The notes under the pieces were generated by a model that saw nothing but the letters and a program-made list of their open reading frames with translations, made no database searches and was not told where the DNA came from. From Tubiluchus corallicola (lineage: Eukaryota; Priapulida; Priapulimorpha; Priapulimorphida; Tubiluchidae), in assembly GCA_030141605.1 (NCBI GenBank), contig JAQGDQ010000109.1, positions 342,001 to 406,000 on the forward strand: 64,000 nt of DNA. Reading direction: 5' to 3'. This document shows positions 1 through 15,100 of this stretch, one piece after another; position 1 is the stretch's first letter, and each line of letters begins with the position of its first letter. The position numbers and the translations under genes were made by a program.

Positions 1-161
1 TTCTGGTAATATTTTCACAACCGCTTCTTTTCGGAACTATCCACTTCTAGTGGAATATCTTCTTTAGAATAAACAGCAGCAATCAATATAAGATTCTATA
101 TGTCGTTTCAACCGTTTTCTTTTTTATACAGGAATCTTACATGCCAAACTTTTTTGCTTAC
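1..161. other. Formin intron 4, window edge
   Basis: AT-rich sequence downstream of the 34-nt exon on the minus strand. I see no further exon here. Confidence 0.5.
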
Positions 162-195
162 CTGATAGCGTCAAGAACATCAAGAAGTTTTAGAC
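162..195 (-). CDS. INF2: Formin exon 4 (34-nt microexon), end of FH3 core
   Basis: This is a 34-nt exon. The acceptor is ctgtttttag|GTCTAAAAC and the donor is CTATCAG|GTAAGC. Joined to exon 3 it gives NEFIG-LKLLDVLDAI-R, the expected continuation of FH3 in INF2. The exon would be unrecognisable alone. Its phases (2 nt in, 2 nt out) and the perfect family fit are the evidence. The gene continues beyond position 1. Confidence 0.75.
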
Positions 196-3100
196 CTAAA
201 AACAGCAAATTTAATAATTAATCTGATGTAAAACTGGCTAAACTTAATATTATGAGTTCTTTTTGAAACATTTGGGCCTAATAGTTTGTAATGATAATGG
301 TGGTTATTTATTTCATAATGTAATATACTAATATCATCAACAAAATCTGTATTATTTTTGTAGTTATATTTTTATTATCAACAAAATCTTTATAATAATT
401 TTGAAAATGTAATGAAAAGTCGTCTATTTTCTATGTAATAATTGCAAACATTGGGCTATTTACGGTTGGAAACACACAATAACGCGACCACAGACCTGAA
501 TATTACTTGAAAACGTTAACGCCTGGGCCTGCAGGCTTAATGTATATCTGTGGGTATCAACTGTAATGTTAAGAGTGACCATTTTCCTAAATCTTAGCGG
601 GTGTGCGCTTACTCAGCAAAACAGCATTCAGCTCTCCAAACAGACCATTCCTAAATCCTTCTGCCAATTATCTTCGCTAAATAAACTCAGTGTTGGCTAC
701 AGGTGTGCATCGATAAAGAATTTCCTGATATTTTTGCTTTATAAGTCGGTTGGGGGTAGGCGAAACGGCTATTTCCGAAAAAAAACGTTATCATTCAGAG
801 CGTTGGGAAAGTTGTGAACGAAGTTATTACTAGCAAGTTAGCGAAACTAGAAAAATAACTAAATGACGTACACCTATTTTGAAAGCATCACAGATAGTTT
901 TGGTTCGTCAAAGTAGTTAATATGCAGCTCGAAATCGAACCACACTAAAAAACCGCACTTTGTGTTCTTTTAAATAAAATAAAGAAAGACTTTTAAAAAA
1001 GGTTTTACTTGAGGAATGAGAAAAGTTTTACACTGCAACGCACTTTATAACTGAAATTCCAAATTGCTGGCCAAATGTTAGAATATGCATGTACTTTTAT
1101 TCATACACGTCATGAACACCTTCAAGTACTACAAAGACCAAATCGGTTGGAAATGAAGTTAAACTTTTACGTACCTACATTTTAGAAATTAAGCAGGAAA
1201 GTTGCTAAAGCTCAGAAAACAGTTAATGAACTATTAGTCATTTGACACTAACATTAGAATAATGCCTCAATACTACTTTGCCAGAATGCGTTCATTTTTG
1301 CTGCAGAGGTTACTGGGTCGTTTAATGTTTGTCGCCTTGAACCTACCGCTATGGTTGAATTTGAAGTTAACTCTTTCATTCCTCGTCAAATTTCGTTCAC
1401 CAGTCATGAAAAGAATTGAACTTAGTCTATAGTCCAGACAATATAGAACAACATTCAGTCAAATTGGACTGAGGGCAGTGGCCTTTATACTGGCCAATAT
1501 GGTTTAGAGAGTCAATTGGAACAAGACTGTTTTCAGTTTGCTCACCAAACATTCAAACAAAGACGGCCCCACCACTTCGTCATAAATGAGAGCCAATTCG
1601 TAGCGGGTGCCCTTCTGAGCTCTGATCCGTCCCACCAAAAACACTCATAGAACAATGTGACCGGCCCTTGAATATAGCAGTTACTGTAGTAAAAGATGCT
1701 TCAAATTTCACAAGGTGTGCGCCATTCTAGAAGAATTTCTACTGTTTCAGTCCTGTCCCGAGCTTAATCCACTCTAAATTCAAAACTAACGAAGATCTAC
1801 GTTCTGTACTTGGTAAGATACAGCCCAGTAATAAGCAATTTTACTAACCTATAAATTCGTTTCGAATTCGAACCCGTTCTTCCGGTAAAGGCGCACAGTC
1901 AACGAGCGAATTAATCAGCGTTAAAACAGCCCCTCTAGCGATGCCATAGCTTTTCCTGAGCTCATCAACCACAGGCGCAAAACGATAACGCTCTTTTCTT
2001 TTCTCCTGAAACGAAAGAAATGGTGCGATTAATAATGTAATTTATTCACTCTAGTCACGTTTTGTTCTGCAACTACACAGACGAGCCACATCAAAAAAAA
2101 AAGAAATTTAATGCTTTAATACAAATTTAAACTAATGCATTTTAGACCAAGCATAAATTTCTTTATAAATAAGGGAAAAATAATTTTTGACGGCTGTGAC
2201 TATATCAAAATCTAACAGCTAATTTACCTATCACTTGTGTTTCGGTACACCACATGCAATTACGTTACTACAATCAGTCACACTTATTACAAGTTATTAA
2301 GTTACGGTTAAGCCAACGATGCTCATCTACTTCAATTTAATTATATTAGAACAATTTTCAAATATCTGTTACAAACTAATTGTAATATTTTGTATTTCAC
2401 CCATAAATATTTAAAAATTACAAAACGCATCAAGATGAATATGTATTATGTATAAATGTAAAAATGACCTGCTTCCTCTGAGCTTTGCTGATTTTTTTTA
2501 CTTGTTCAATAAATTCGTAGTTACTGTACCCAGAGGGCTGATCATCTACTACACATACCAAACATAAAACCATCGTAACCCTTCACGTACCACGCACAGC
2601 TTTGGCGACAAAAATTGAATCGATACCATGCGGAAAAATTATTATACGTGCCAATTTGAAAATATCTCTTTTATTTCTTCTGCCTTAACATCTTATAACT
2701 TCATTTTGCCTCATGTATGATAGTGTCCCTACTTCGTTTTTATTTTAAGTAATTATATATTTAGTTTTGCGCACTGAGTAACAGAAGTGAAGGACAAACT
2801 TCTTTTCCAAGTTTTCCTGAAACTGAGTGCTAGCTGACTTTTAATATAATTTGCTACCACTCCACAATAAATGCAGTATTTTTTCAAAAATAGTTGAATA
2901 TTATATACAAATCAGCTAAAGAAGATCATCTTAATCTTAATCCTCGTCCTTATCACTAATATCCACCACCATCATCATCTATTTTGCGGGCATGCAAATT
3001 TAGTCGCTTTCAAACATTTAGAAGATAATAGATAGTGCTGGAAATCCCTTTACAGGTGTTTGTACATTGAAAGTCGCACTATTTACATTTCCCAGAGTCT

Positions 3101-6100
3101 CAAGTATAGGTAGACTATAGTGGTACAGGTTCTACCAGTGGACAGCTTGGGGTTAATTTAGCGCAAAGTAACTAAACTTTTGGACTCTTCATTCACCTGA
3201 ACCGACTGAAAGTTTTATTACCCTAAACAGGTAATGTAACTTGATGCTTTACGGATCACTGCAGTACAAAGCCATATAAACCTCCTCAAGCCATTAATCA
3301 ACGCCTCATACTTGAAAAGTAAAATCAGTTTCAACAACGTCTGTAGTAATGTTAAATAATTAGAAAGTGTGGAGAAGGACTTAATAGACACCAGGAAGGG
3401 CACATTTCTGCTTTCACCGCTCCGCGAAGTCCCGGGCGAAGTAGCTAAGCTCCTAAACAGCCAGTCTGAGGCAAATGTTCGTGTTACAGCCATAGCTTCC
3501 ATAGCTGAGTAGTAATTCTTGTGGCGGACGTCGTGATTGGGTTGCTATTGTTTATCTGCTAATTTTTTTGAAGTTCAACACACTGAAGGCCTTAATTCAG
3601 AAGGGCATTGAAGTAGGAAGTAAGAATCATTTACTTATTTCTTAACTAGCTAAGATGAATATCAATGGCTGAGCTATAGACTGTATCTTAACCAATTTCA
3701 AACATGCATACGTTCTTCCTCGAAGAAAAAAATAACTGAAGGCGTAAAACGTCAGATGAAACGTCAAAAATAGTTTTCCCAAGCGGCCTCTCATACATTT
3801 ATTAAACAGGCTCAGTGCTGCTTATCTTTCTTAGCTAAGTACTCATAATGACCACCCAGCACTTCTCTTGCCCAGTTTTCCTATTTTGCTCTTAATGGTT
3901 TCTCGCAGGCAATAACATTTTAGTACAAGTGGCCTCTTTGGTTAGGTTATCTGACGAAAGATCATTACGATCGACTAGAGCAGGGTTACTGGTAGAAAAA
4001 AACGGGTAATGGACAAAGTGTCGATCTCGTTGTCAGCGTCAACTGTTATTGTCAGTAAGTAAACTAGTGTTGCTGACGCCTCCACTGCTGCTGCTGCTGC
4101 TGCCTCTGGAAGACTACAAGCAACAACAGTTACTTTTGGAAATGAAAAATTTTAAAGTGGCAAAAACCAGACAAAGAAAAACTCCACCTAAACCAGGAAA
4201 ACGTCACGTAACTGCTTGCGAAAATTCCTGAGAAAGGTTACATCAGATTAAAACAAAGTCACAATGCTTGATAACAAAATACCACCCGCAGAGAGAAAAA
4301 CTTAGAAACAACGAAAACACATCCTGAACAAAGATTTATTCGTTGAATCAAAAGTTACTTTAGAAAAGATATGTGAAAGTCAATAAAAGATTATAAACGG
4401 CTGTTTGATTTGCACTCCTAAAACAATATGACTTGGGTAATCTCATTATATTAAGTAAGTCTGTTTAGTTTTTTTTCTTTTTTCATCCGTCCATTGCTTT
4501 ACAAGAGATACTATAATATACAAACAGAAAAGAGGAATCATTTAATAATTATAATAAAAATGAGCTGGCGAAAGTAAACAAATAAGTGAAACACTTAGAC
4601 AAAGTCATCGATTACTCTTAAATTCGCCGAGACTCACACAACTACAGTTGATGGTATAAGCTAGCTGCAACAGCAAGTTGCGAAACAAAAATCCGATGTA
4701 TGTGCATCAGAAATTGTCAGATAATTGGAACGGCGAGACAAGAGTTAGTCAACGTCAAGAATCACTTGATTCCTTCCGCATAAGGGCTAGCTAGTATGGA
4801 AGCGGAAGCGATTTTTACAGACATTTGAGGCAGAAGCGCAATCAAAAGCCAGAGCCTATACCTGAGTAATTTTACGAGGACAGTGGCTCTGTTACAACTC
4901 ACAGCCGACCGTAAATGGACCATAATTGTGTAAATTTGTACCGGATAAACACTATCATTACGAATATGCGGCTTATTTTTGTAGAAATATTCCATACACT
5001 TACATACGTAAATCATGGGAAAATTGCCTGAGCGGTCTCTTAGCAAAACGTGGCAGAAATGTTGACCAAGGGTGGTTCAACGCTGGTGGCCCTAATTCTT
5101 AGACTTCTGATCATTTTGGTTATGATCTCACATAACTGCTCTATATTTCGTAAGAAATTATAGTCACTCATTTTTGTAACAGCGACAATTAATAAAACGT
5201 TTAACCAAAAAAACATCGAAGTTTTGTTAATACTTACCAAATAAGTAAACGAGCCCCTATCCTAGTCTACCCCGTGCCATGATTGTTTAATGCTTGCAAC
5301 ATGTCACTGGTCAGATGAATGATGATTTGTGCATATAATCAAACTAACACATCAATCTTGATGTTAACAATGGTAAGTGGATGTCAAGATAGCACTGCAT
5401 AAATAGCAGCATAATGCATGGCCCCTCCGTAATGGCACAGTCTTTCGGCTTCTCGCTTTCTAATTGGACTAAATTTAGTTCTCTTAGAGCAGATAATTAA
5501 TTTTAAAAACTTGATAAGAAACTTCTATTAATATAATATATAATAGCCCCATTAATCCATATCTTGAAAAACCATCGAAATACAGGCACGAAATATTTGA
5601 GAAAATTGTGGTGTTACTTGTTCAAAGATTGTAAACTTATTATGGAGGAAGGGGCAATTTGAGTTAATTCAATCTACAATGCTCACAGAGCGTTGCGCAA
5701 TTGATAGTGTTGCAAAGATGAGAGGCAGTTAGGCATCAGTTACGCGTTATTGGGCCACTTAACCACTTAATGGGAGGTTGCTTTTGAGATACACACCATT
5801 GCGAATAGAAATTTTGCAATGTTTGGACAACAGTAAAAACAATATAGGAAACCTGTAAAATTAATATAGGTTTTTATAATTTTTCATTTTGGTCTTTTGC
5901 TGGCCGATTCTGAGTTAACTTCCTATTCAGCCTCATGGGCGTACAAACACGGCGTTGTTTCTGACAACAGAATAACATATAAACATTATTTGGGCTGCGA
6001 AGTGCTAATGATTAGAGGCGCATGTACATACTGAAGTTATTCTTCCAAATAAAGGTTACAAGGCTAAATGGATCAAGTGTCGATAGTTCATGTACAGATT

Positions 6101-9100
6101 TACAACTTTTGCCGGCACTAATTTGCAAAAATTGGTCTAAAATCGGCAGGAGCTCTTACACGCTGTCTCCGGTTTAGACCCCTTTTTACGTACAAATGTA
6201 CAATTGACAGGAGAAGGGCGTGAATCTTTTCTTCTTATGTGACACCATGGCTTAACGTTTCTGAACTAAAGTGCACATTTCTGCAGTTTTAATTTGACTA
6301 CCAAGTCGCCAAACAATTCTGTGACCGGATGAAATTCTAAGAGCAAAGATGTCCTAAAGATTGTAAATGTAGTTAACTTCGTGGTGTGTATTCCAAGTGT
6401 CTAATATTTTAATATTATAAATCATTGATCAAGATAGACTGAGTATTAATCAGTGAGTTAATATTTCGTCTTAAGTAGATGAATATTTAAGTAAAACAAG
6501 TGTTACTTAGAAACCAACGCAACACAGTTAGGGAAACTTCCATTCTTCAATTTCAATGCTATAGTGTAATAGCCTAAATAATAAACAAATTTGTCATAGA
6601 GTAACCGTATCTGCTGAAGACATGCTAGTGGAACCAGAATTATTTCACTTGGACCATATGGTAACTAATGATGGATTTGAAATCGTGCAGTTCTAAGCGT
6701 AGGATCCTGCTTAAGAACATTTCAGGGTCATCTCATAATTAAACATATTCATTACCAGAGTGTGATATGTTTATTTATGAGAAAGCTCAGCTTCTCTTGG
6801 CAAGGATCCAGTTAATTTATTCTTCGGCTCAAACCAATATGGACCCTTTCAATTTCACTGTTAGGTACACTTGTTCGCTTAATTACAGGTGCGCGGTTAA
6901 TGTGGAACCGCCCACCGCAGTAATTAGTAGATGCTTATTCAAGGTGGACATTGGCGCTGGATTTACTGATTTTAACCTTTAGATACTGGCACTTTAGCAC
7001 GAAAAGTCAATGCCTTGTCTTTCTGTAAGAACTCGTAGACATGGAAAAATGAGAACAAGGATTCATGTAACAGCATCAGCAGAAGCAACTTAAGCTTGCT
7101 GGATCTAGGTGACCATCGGGAGCATGTTAATTCGTCAAGCTCAAGGTCACTCACCTTATACTGTTCCAGCGTCTGTAAGACACGACTATAGCCTCCCTCT
7201 GAATAATGGCACAGTGTCGAAAGTAAGCGGAAAATGTTCTGCCTATGCTGGACATTCTTGTCGTCCAATGCTGAAAAAGAAATGAATTTTCAAATTAACA
7301 TCTAGAAGTAGAATTTAGTTTGCTCCTAAACTATTTTATATCTGTTTAAAATATTTTTAGTCAATGCAGTATGTGTAATTGGTTTCAGGATTGACGAGCC
7401 TAAATAGCAAAATTTTTTGAGAATTTAAATTTGACAATAGTGTTAATTTTCAGAAAAAAGATATGCACTCTACTGACGTTAGTTTATTTATTTGGTTCAC
7501 ACAGAGTTACTTTGACGTTACTCTAGGTACTTACTTCAGACAAAGTAAATCTAACCTGACATGCCGTGGACCCCTTTTACTCTGCAGTATTTTTTCAGAT
7601 TATAGCTTTTTAACCAGGGACGAAAGAGTGTAGAAAAATAATGGACGCACGAATGTCCACTAAAAGCACACGTTAGTGCTGCATATTTATGCACGAAAAA
7701 AGTGGCAATTATTTTATTATTCATTAATTTCAAATGTTTTACTCAAAACAGTAATTATTGTCGTGATTACACGGTGTTTTAATTAGTCATGTGACTGAAA
7801 GCTCTGACCAATTGACAGGTGACTATACACCACAGTAGGCCTACTAAAATATTAATACACGGCAGCCTTTTATACTGTACTTGTACTCATGTAGAAAGCG
7901 TTCCAACATTCACTTAATACAATACAAGCTTTCAATGCTTTAATAGTTAAATAGACAGAAGAGAACATATAAACTCAGTATAGATAAACTTAGTAAATCA
8001 CCTCTTGTACCCATTTAACTATTTCAGCACGTTTCGATACAACAGTTTCATTACTTCGATCAAGCCTTCTGCGATGATACCTTATATACATGGTCGTTAA
8101 CTAGTCCATTTTTCTTACATACATTTGCCTATGCGTATAATCCTATCTGTCATTCTGAACTGCCAATCTTATCTAAACATACAAGGTTTTGTGAAAAGAA
8201 CAAAAAGCGACGTTTTGTCCCAGTTTTATCTGACATCGTCTTTGCAGAAGAATTTGGGGCAATTATGGAAGAACCTTTCTGTTGAGATGGCCTACATCAG
8301 GACACAAACCAGTGTTATTGCTACATGTATTTCACTTTCACTGTTTTAAGATAAATAAATTAGTGGCTCTTTTGCATAAGAATTGGTGCTAATCAGATAA
8401 ATGTAGGACAAATTCACTATAAATTTACTTCTCAATGTATCCTCCTCAGTCCTCCGTGTTCACATTTTAGGTCCAAAGAAATACTTAGTAAAATAGTTAC
8501 TGAAACCACTGCTTATTACGACGAAGTCAAAAGTTGCGATTTATCACTTTCTTTCGAAGTGAAAATAACCCATAGACATCATCGACCCATAATCACTCTT
8601 TCAGAGCGGTTCACAAGCCCGTGATCAGGATTACTAGAATTCCATGTAAACATGTATATGTATAAACTTATCAAATTTCCACAGATATTACTCATTTAGA
8701 CAGTAGTTTCTCGAGCATATTCCAACAGCACGGCGGAATCATTTATTAATCCATTCGTATGTTATTTAAATACTTAACTTTTTAAAAGTACAAAGAAAAG
8801 TAGCTGGGGTTCAATAGCATTACGATGCAGTGTTAAACATTTAACTAAACAGCAGACCGCTTTTAACGAACAGATTTTCTCACGAGCTTTTTTCTTTTTC
8901 GTTATCCTTAGATAAAGCAAACAGATTTCCAGTTAGCAGATAAACGTCTATTACACGAATAAATAAACAGTTTATCAATGCATAATCTTATTCCATTACA
9001 AATTTCATTCATCGACATTAAGTACACAGAACTAAGGACCAAGAGGTAGGAGTGTGGAATGACGCTATGTCCACGAAATTATTTTTATCGTTGAGAGAGG

Positions 9101-12100
9101 CTGAGGAATAATGAGGAGATGGAGTTAACTGAATTTGCGCGGACAATCTGACGTGCTACCAACTGGAGTGGTGTGTACCAGTTGGCAATAAAGAATTCTT
9201 AGCGCGCATATCGTCAGCCGCTCATTAAAAAAAATAAATTAAGTTATTCATAACCAAGTTAACTATAATTGTTTTCTGTGCTACTGATGCATACTTAAAT
9301 CAACTCACTATAAGGCCTTTCTTCACTGCAGTTAAGTCTGGTGTCACATATCAATCTACAGTAAAACTGCTACTAACATAAAATGCCATTTTATATATAA
9401 TTCTAATATGTTATGTCTACTTCCTGATCACCTTGTTTAACGATGTCGTAAAACTGAAGTATTAAACAAGAAACTCGTGTCTGACCATCGTTGCGAATAT
9501 TAATCGAGTATGGTATATTTTAATGGAGAAGTCGAACCACTTGGCGACAGGCAAAGGTTACAGAGCATGGCAATATTTGTAGTAAGGCGCCATAGTTTAT
9601 GAAAAAATCACGTTAACGTGCTTCGACTGTTTCTTCTTCGACACTTTTCAAGGGACAGTGTTCTACGATTTACTAATTAACCTCTTGTTACAATTTCAAA
9701 CACATGGACGTCTCATTCCAGCGAGCTAAATGGACAAGCACCCGTAAATGGGCAGACTTTGATGTCAAAGATCATTTTAGCTTTCTTTCACCTACATGAG
9801 TTACTCGCATACGCTGGCACCCCAGCCATGCAAGAAAGGCTCCAAGATAAACTTCAATTCTTTCCTCATCTTTCACGTAACTTGTTTCTTCTTACTTGCG
9901 CTACCTTGTGATTTAGTCTTTAGACTCAAGAGCTACACTTTCAGAGAATGATGGATTCCTTGCAGGGAGGCAAGTCGCTACTGCAGAGCCAGATGCCAAC
10001 AAAACTTAACAAACAAAACATTCTCTCGGACCTCGTCAACAAAATGAATGTGTAAATTTTTGTTGCCTGCAATGCAGAGGGGCAGCAGTTGCAACAATAA
10101 TAGAATGCTATAGTAGTAAAATCTTTCATTTATCTATGAAATACCGTACACAATGCACTAACATTATAGCAAACATTATTAAAATAAATTGATGCATCAG
10201 AAAACATTCGTTTGTGACGATTTCAACATAGCTTTGCACGGCATGTTTTGCAAGCCCACAGTCAAACAATCATCTTAATTACTTTAAATGTTACTTCATT
10301 GCTCTTGCTAGGTGAAGGACATTAATTAGTGTTACATAAACTCAACTTATTTGCGTACGGGGTTACTTGGTGTACTCAGTGCTTAATCTATTAATCTATC
10401 CTTGCTAGCTGAAACGTTTGTGTATCTATACTGGTCATCAAATGCACTCATACGTCACGCAAGTTATATCAATTTATTAAAGCATCATTAACACACGTCG
10501 TTAAAGCAAACAGAGATCAGAACACAACAGAAGGTAGCCCACGTAATTATTTATAAATGAATGGCTAAATAGCACCTATATGGCTTTTATTTTTGTGAAT
10601 ATTTAATGCTATTTAAGTTTATCAGTTGAAAAGGTCGACATGTTGCGAAAATGAATGTACGCAAGTGAAGCCAAAGCTAGAGCTTATCACAAGCTCGCGT
10701 ATTTTAGCTTTCGAAAACTGAACTCAACAGTGCCACTCATATTTTGCTCTTTGATACCCATGCAAACAATAAATTATAATTCATTTCAATAATAAACATT
10801 TAAACTTTCGAATAAATAGGCAATACATTTATACAATTAGAAGTTTTAACCTTTTCAGAGACTTGCAAGACAATTGGTTTAAAAAGAACCAAAACTCAAA
10901 GACTAACATTTTTAATATGTTACATAAAATTGTTCACTGTATGTAGATAATGTGTAAAATGCTTACTCGGGTATATTTAATATTAATTGTACGGAATTAT
11001 TTTGTGAATAATGAGCAGTGAACTCAACTGTCCTACCCTGACTCAATGGCTCAGACGATACATGGCCTAGGGAGGTGCTTTATGACAGCCTACACAAACT
11101 AATGAATGGGTTTGTTTCCCGATGCGACACCTCCTGCGTGTTTGAGAACCTTACCGTCCCGAGTGGATTAGTCATTACTGCTGCGTCTTGTAGTATTATA
11201 GCGTGTACTTACAATGCAAGTCATTGTCCCGGCATGCTCTTATACCCCTCGTGAGAAAATACCAAAAAACCATCCACTCAGCGTTTAGGTATCAGTTATC
11301 AAGTTTATTTCGGGAAGTTGATGCTCTGGAAATGTGCCCTGAATATTTTCGATAACAAGACTACGTGTGAAAAACAAGTAAAGATTACTAATTAAACAAA
11401 CCATTTTAGTGGAAGATCTTATTAGGTTACTTTATGATACATAAATGTAATTTCTATGTTTCAAACACTCCAAGTGTGTTTTGCGGCTCTTGGTAATTAT
11501 CATTTTCTTAATTATCCGCCCACACTTCCGGTGTCTCGTAAGTCCACTGGCATTATGATTACACACGTAGTCATTAATTCGTTTATACACCACATGAAAG
11601 AGTGCGTATAGATTGTATATCTACAAAATTTATAAACTGTAAATGTTTCTTGTAACTTATAGGACTATAGATACCTTGTTGCAATATTCCTTTCCTACCC
11701 TCGATAGTAGATGTCATAAATTAGTTAAAATTTGCCTACAACATGCAAATATTAGTTTACTTTATGAAACACCAGACAAATTGCAACCAAAAATGCGATT
11801 ACCCAGAAACGGCGCACACGGCAAAAGTTCAAACGAAAGTTCATGCATGGAAAAAACCGTCCGGAACACGACCTCTTGCCCCTAGAAAGAAGAAACTCGA
11901 AATTTGGATCCCCTATGTGGCAGACATATCGTACATCACTGTCGGAACAGTCTCACTGAAAGGTTTATGCCAAATCCGAAACCCTCCCTATCCTACATGA
12001 AATCTTACCAGAAGAATGAAAGAAGTCACTGCAGGGAAGAATCCTGTAATAGTGACTCCATTCTGTATCGGCGTTTCAGTTGTAAAGTAACACTTAGCAA

Positions 12101-15100
12101 TTAATCTAGTCCAACAAAACATTAAAAGTGAACCTTTCACACCGAGCGTCACATAGTTGGCTTTGGGCGAATCATATAGAAAATTCTCTATTGAAATGTT
12201 TTCGAGACGCCTTTTACAAATATACCTCAGAAAATTTAAAAAGATCTTTAATTAACCTTTTATTATCTCTAACAAAGTTGCAAAACCTTTTCTTTAGTGT
12301 TTCTAGCGAATAAAATTTCAGCTTTTTAATTATTTTTGAGTAAAATTAATCCATCCTCCATCAAATAAAATATGTAGCTATATGTGTAGTCATGTATGGA
12401 GAGCTATAAATCAAAATCCTAAATTAATAACCAGCGGAGTACAGGACTATGCGTATCCTGTGAATAAAATTTGATTGATTGAAAAATGGCGTGTCTAACA
12501 ATATACATGCGCTATTGTCATTTATAATCATATTTTTAAAACTATTCACTTTGTTTGTAGATAATTTACTTCAGTATGTATCAATAAATCAAAAATGAAC
12601 GTGTGTTGCAGGAATAAAACTTATTTTATTCAGCAATCAAAATGGAATTAAGCCTGGGCATAGCGTATTTTACACGGCTAATTAGTTTTTTTGCTTGTAA
12701 GCAGAATGAATAGCAGGTATTAAAAACAATTATAATTATTAGTGAGCGATCACAATAATGTTAAAATATCAGCCTTGCAAGTACATGTTTATTGTGAGAC
12801 TTTAGCCTACATTATGGACCTCACTCTGCTTCATGTTCCTCACTTTAAGAACTCCCGTGATTTGCAAAGTCACCCATAAAATACTTTCATGTATTTTACA
12901 ATTATACCTGCCTTTGATGTCACGTGGGATAGCACTAGCCTACACAAACAAAATTAATTTCTGCTTGTTCCGCTGTCTTCTGCTACTTGTCAGAAAGGGA
13001 GCGTGCCCTCAGAGAAACGTTGCAGCATCCCCTAGAGAAGAACAAACTCAGCATTGTCCAACTGATGTGGGTCAAGTGTTTCTGTTATGGGTATGGACAG
13101 TGGTGCTGACAAGCCACGGGCATAGCAATGTCCTAGTATTTAATGGATTGACTGCTGTGTTTTCTCGTTTTGAAGGCATATTTCTTCTACGTATAAGAAT
13201 TCTACCTGCCAACGTTTACAATAGACATAACGGACATTCACTGAATAAGAAAGCACATCCCATAATGCGATTATACAGCCCCAGATGACGTCATTCATAA
13301 GGAGCCAGCCCTTTGTCATTGTTATGGCATGACGTTTCCGTCATCTCCACAATTATCATCTGCGATTGAAATAATCTAATGATGCTTAAAGGAAATAATT
13401 TCATGCTGCTGTAAATGGGCTAACAGTCTAGTTAACCAATAAATGCAGTGTAGACTATAGTAAACTTAGTATAATTTCTGCAATACTAGCTCATTTTCTA
13501 ATTTTGTAGTTACGGAACTGGGGCATAATGATATGCGCTATATTTTTTTAGATTTTCCACTCGAAAGCTAATACCAGTGTTGCATAAATTAGAAGCTGTG
13601 CGCTAATGAAATAGTGTTGCGAGAGCTAACACTTATTAGATGTATTACTAATAATTCATTCGATTAATTGTGATTTAATTTTTAAATTAGTCGGTACAAC
13701 ATTTAGACTTATCGAGAAGCACCGGCAACTGAATATATAAACGAGCGTGTTTAATTTTGTGATTTCTTCAGCTTTGCTGAAACTATTTTTTATGAAACCC
13801 GACAAGGTTGTTCATGCCGCATCCTCACTTTCACCTACAATTGTTAATTAATCATAGTAATTAATAGAGATCTTTCAATCGTTGCCCATGCGTTGTGAAG
13901 TGACTCATGAATTATATTAATATTTAATTCGGATCTCATGTACAATGAACTAGACTAAGTTTTCACCATATCAAGATTTAATCTGTACCTTAATCTGGAG
14001 ATTTAAACAGAAGTTCCTGCTGATATCGCAAAGTATATCACAAGACATACACGTTCTACATTTTTGTAAACAGCCAAGTACCTGCAATGGACTGACACTT
14101 GAAATATCAGTTTAATGTGCATGCAGCCAACATAATATAAAACTGCCACCGTGTTTTTGACTGTTAATCACTTTCTCTTCTTTAACGCGCTCGCGAGGAG
14201 CCGGAAATACTTGAAAATCCAAAAGGACAAAACATTTACACGCCTACATAATTGTATGCTCAACGTGTTTACTTTGTTGACAAGTTGTTTATAACCAATG
14301 ATTTGTTTGCATCCGCCATTTTTTATCTTGATGAACTTTCTCGGGTGGGCCAAAGTGTACAACATTTCCCAATAACGTTACAGGCCTGTGGATTAAATGT
14401 AAGCCAGAAAACATTTCAGCAGACTTTATACACGGAAGCGTGTTTTGATAATTTCACTACCAACACGTAATGACACCAAACGACATCGGCAAAATCACAA
14501 ACTATTGTGACAATAAACTTGACGACAACGGCAAAATCACAAACTATTGTGACAATAAACTTGACGACAACGGCAAAATCACAAACTATTGTGACAATAA
14601 ACTTGACGACAACGGCAAAATCACAAACTATTGTGACAATAAACTTGACGACAACGGCAAAATCACAAACTATTGTGACAATAAACTTGACGACAACGGC
14701 AAAATCACAAACTATTGTGACAATAAACTTGACGACATCGGCAAAATCACAAACTATTGTGACAATAAACTTGACGACAACGGCAAAATCACAAACTATT
14801 GTGACAATAAACTTGACGACAACGGCAAAATCACAAACTATTGTGACAATAAACTTGACGACAACGGCAAAATCACAAACTATTGTGACAATAAACTTGA
14901 CGTTTTCTATTGTAATGTGTCATGGCAAATTACGGCGATGAAGAATATGGTGGAAATTCAGTTGTAACATGCCTGATAATAGTGACGAATCATGGTGACG
15001 ACGACGAAAGAATCATTAAATGAGAATGATCTTTAAATGTAACTATAATCACTATAAAAGCCTACTGGTTGTTTCTAAATTTTATCTAATATCGCGCCAC

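Noticed and set aside
12833-13288. 151-codon plus-strand frame in formin intron 1
   Set aside because: No recognisable domain, no splice context, and composition like random AT-rich DNA.
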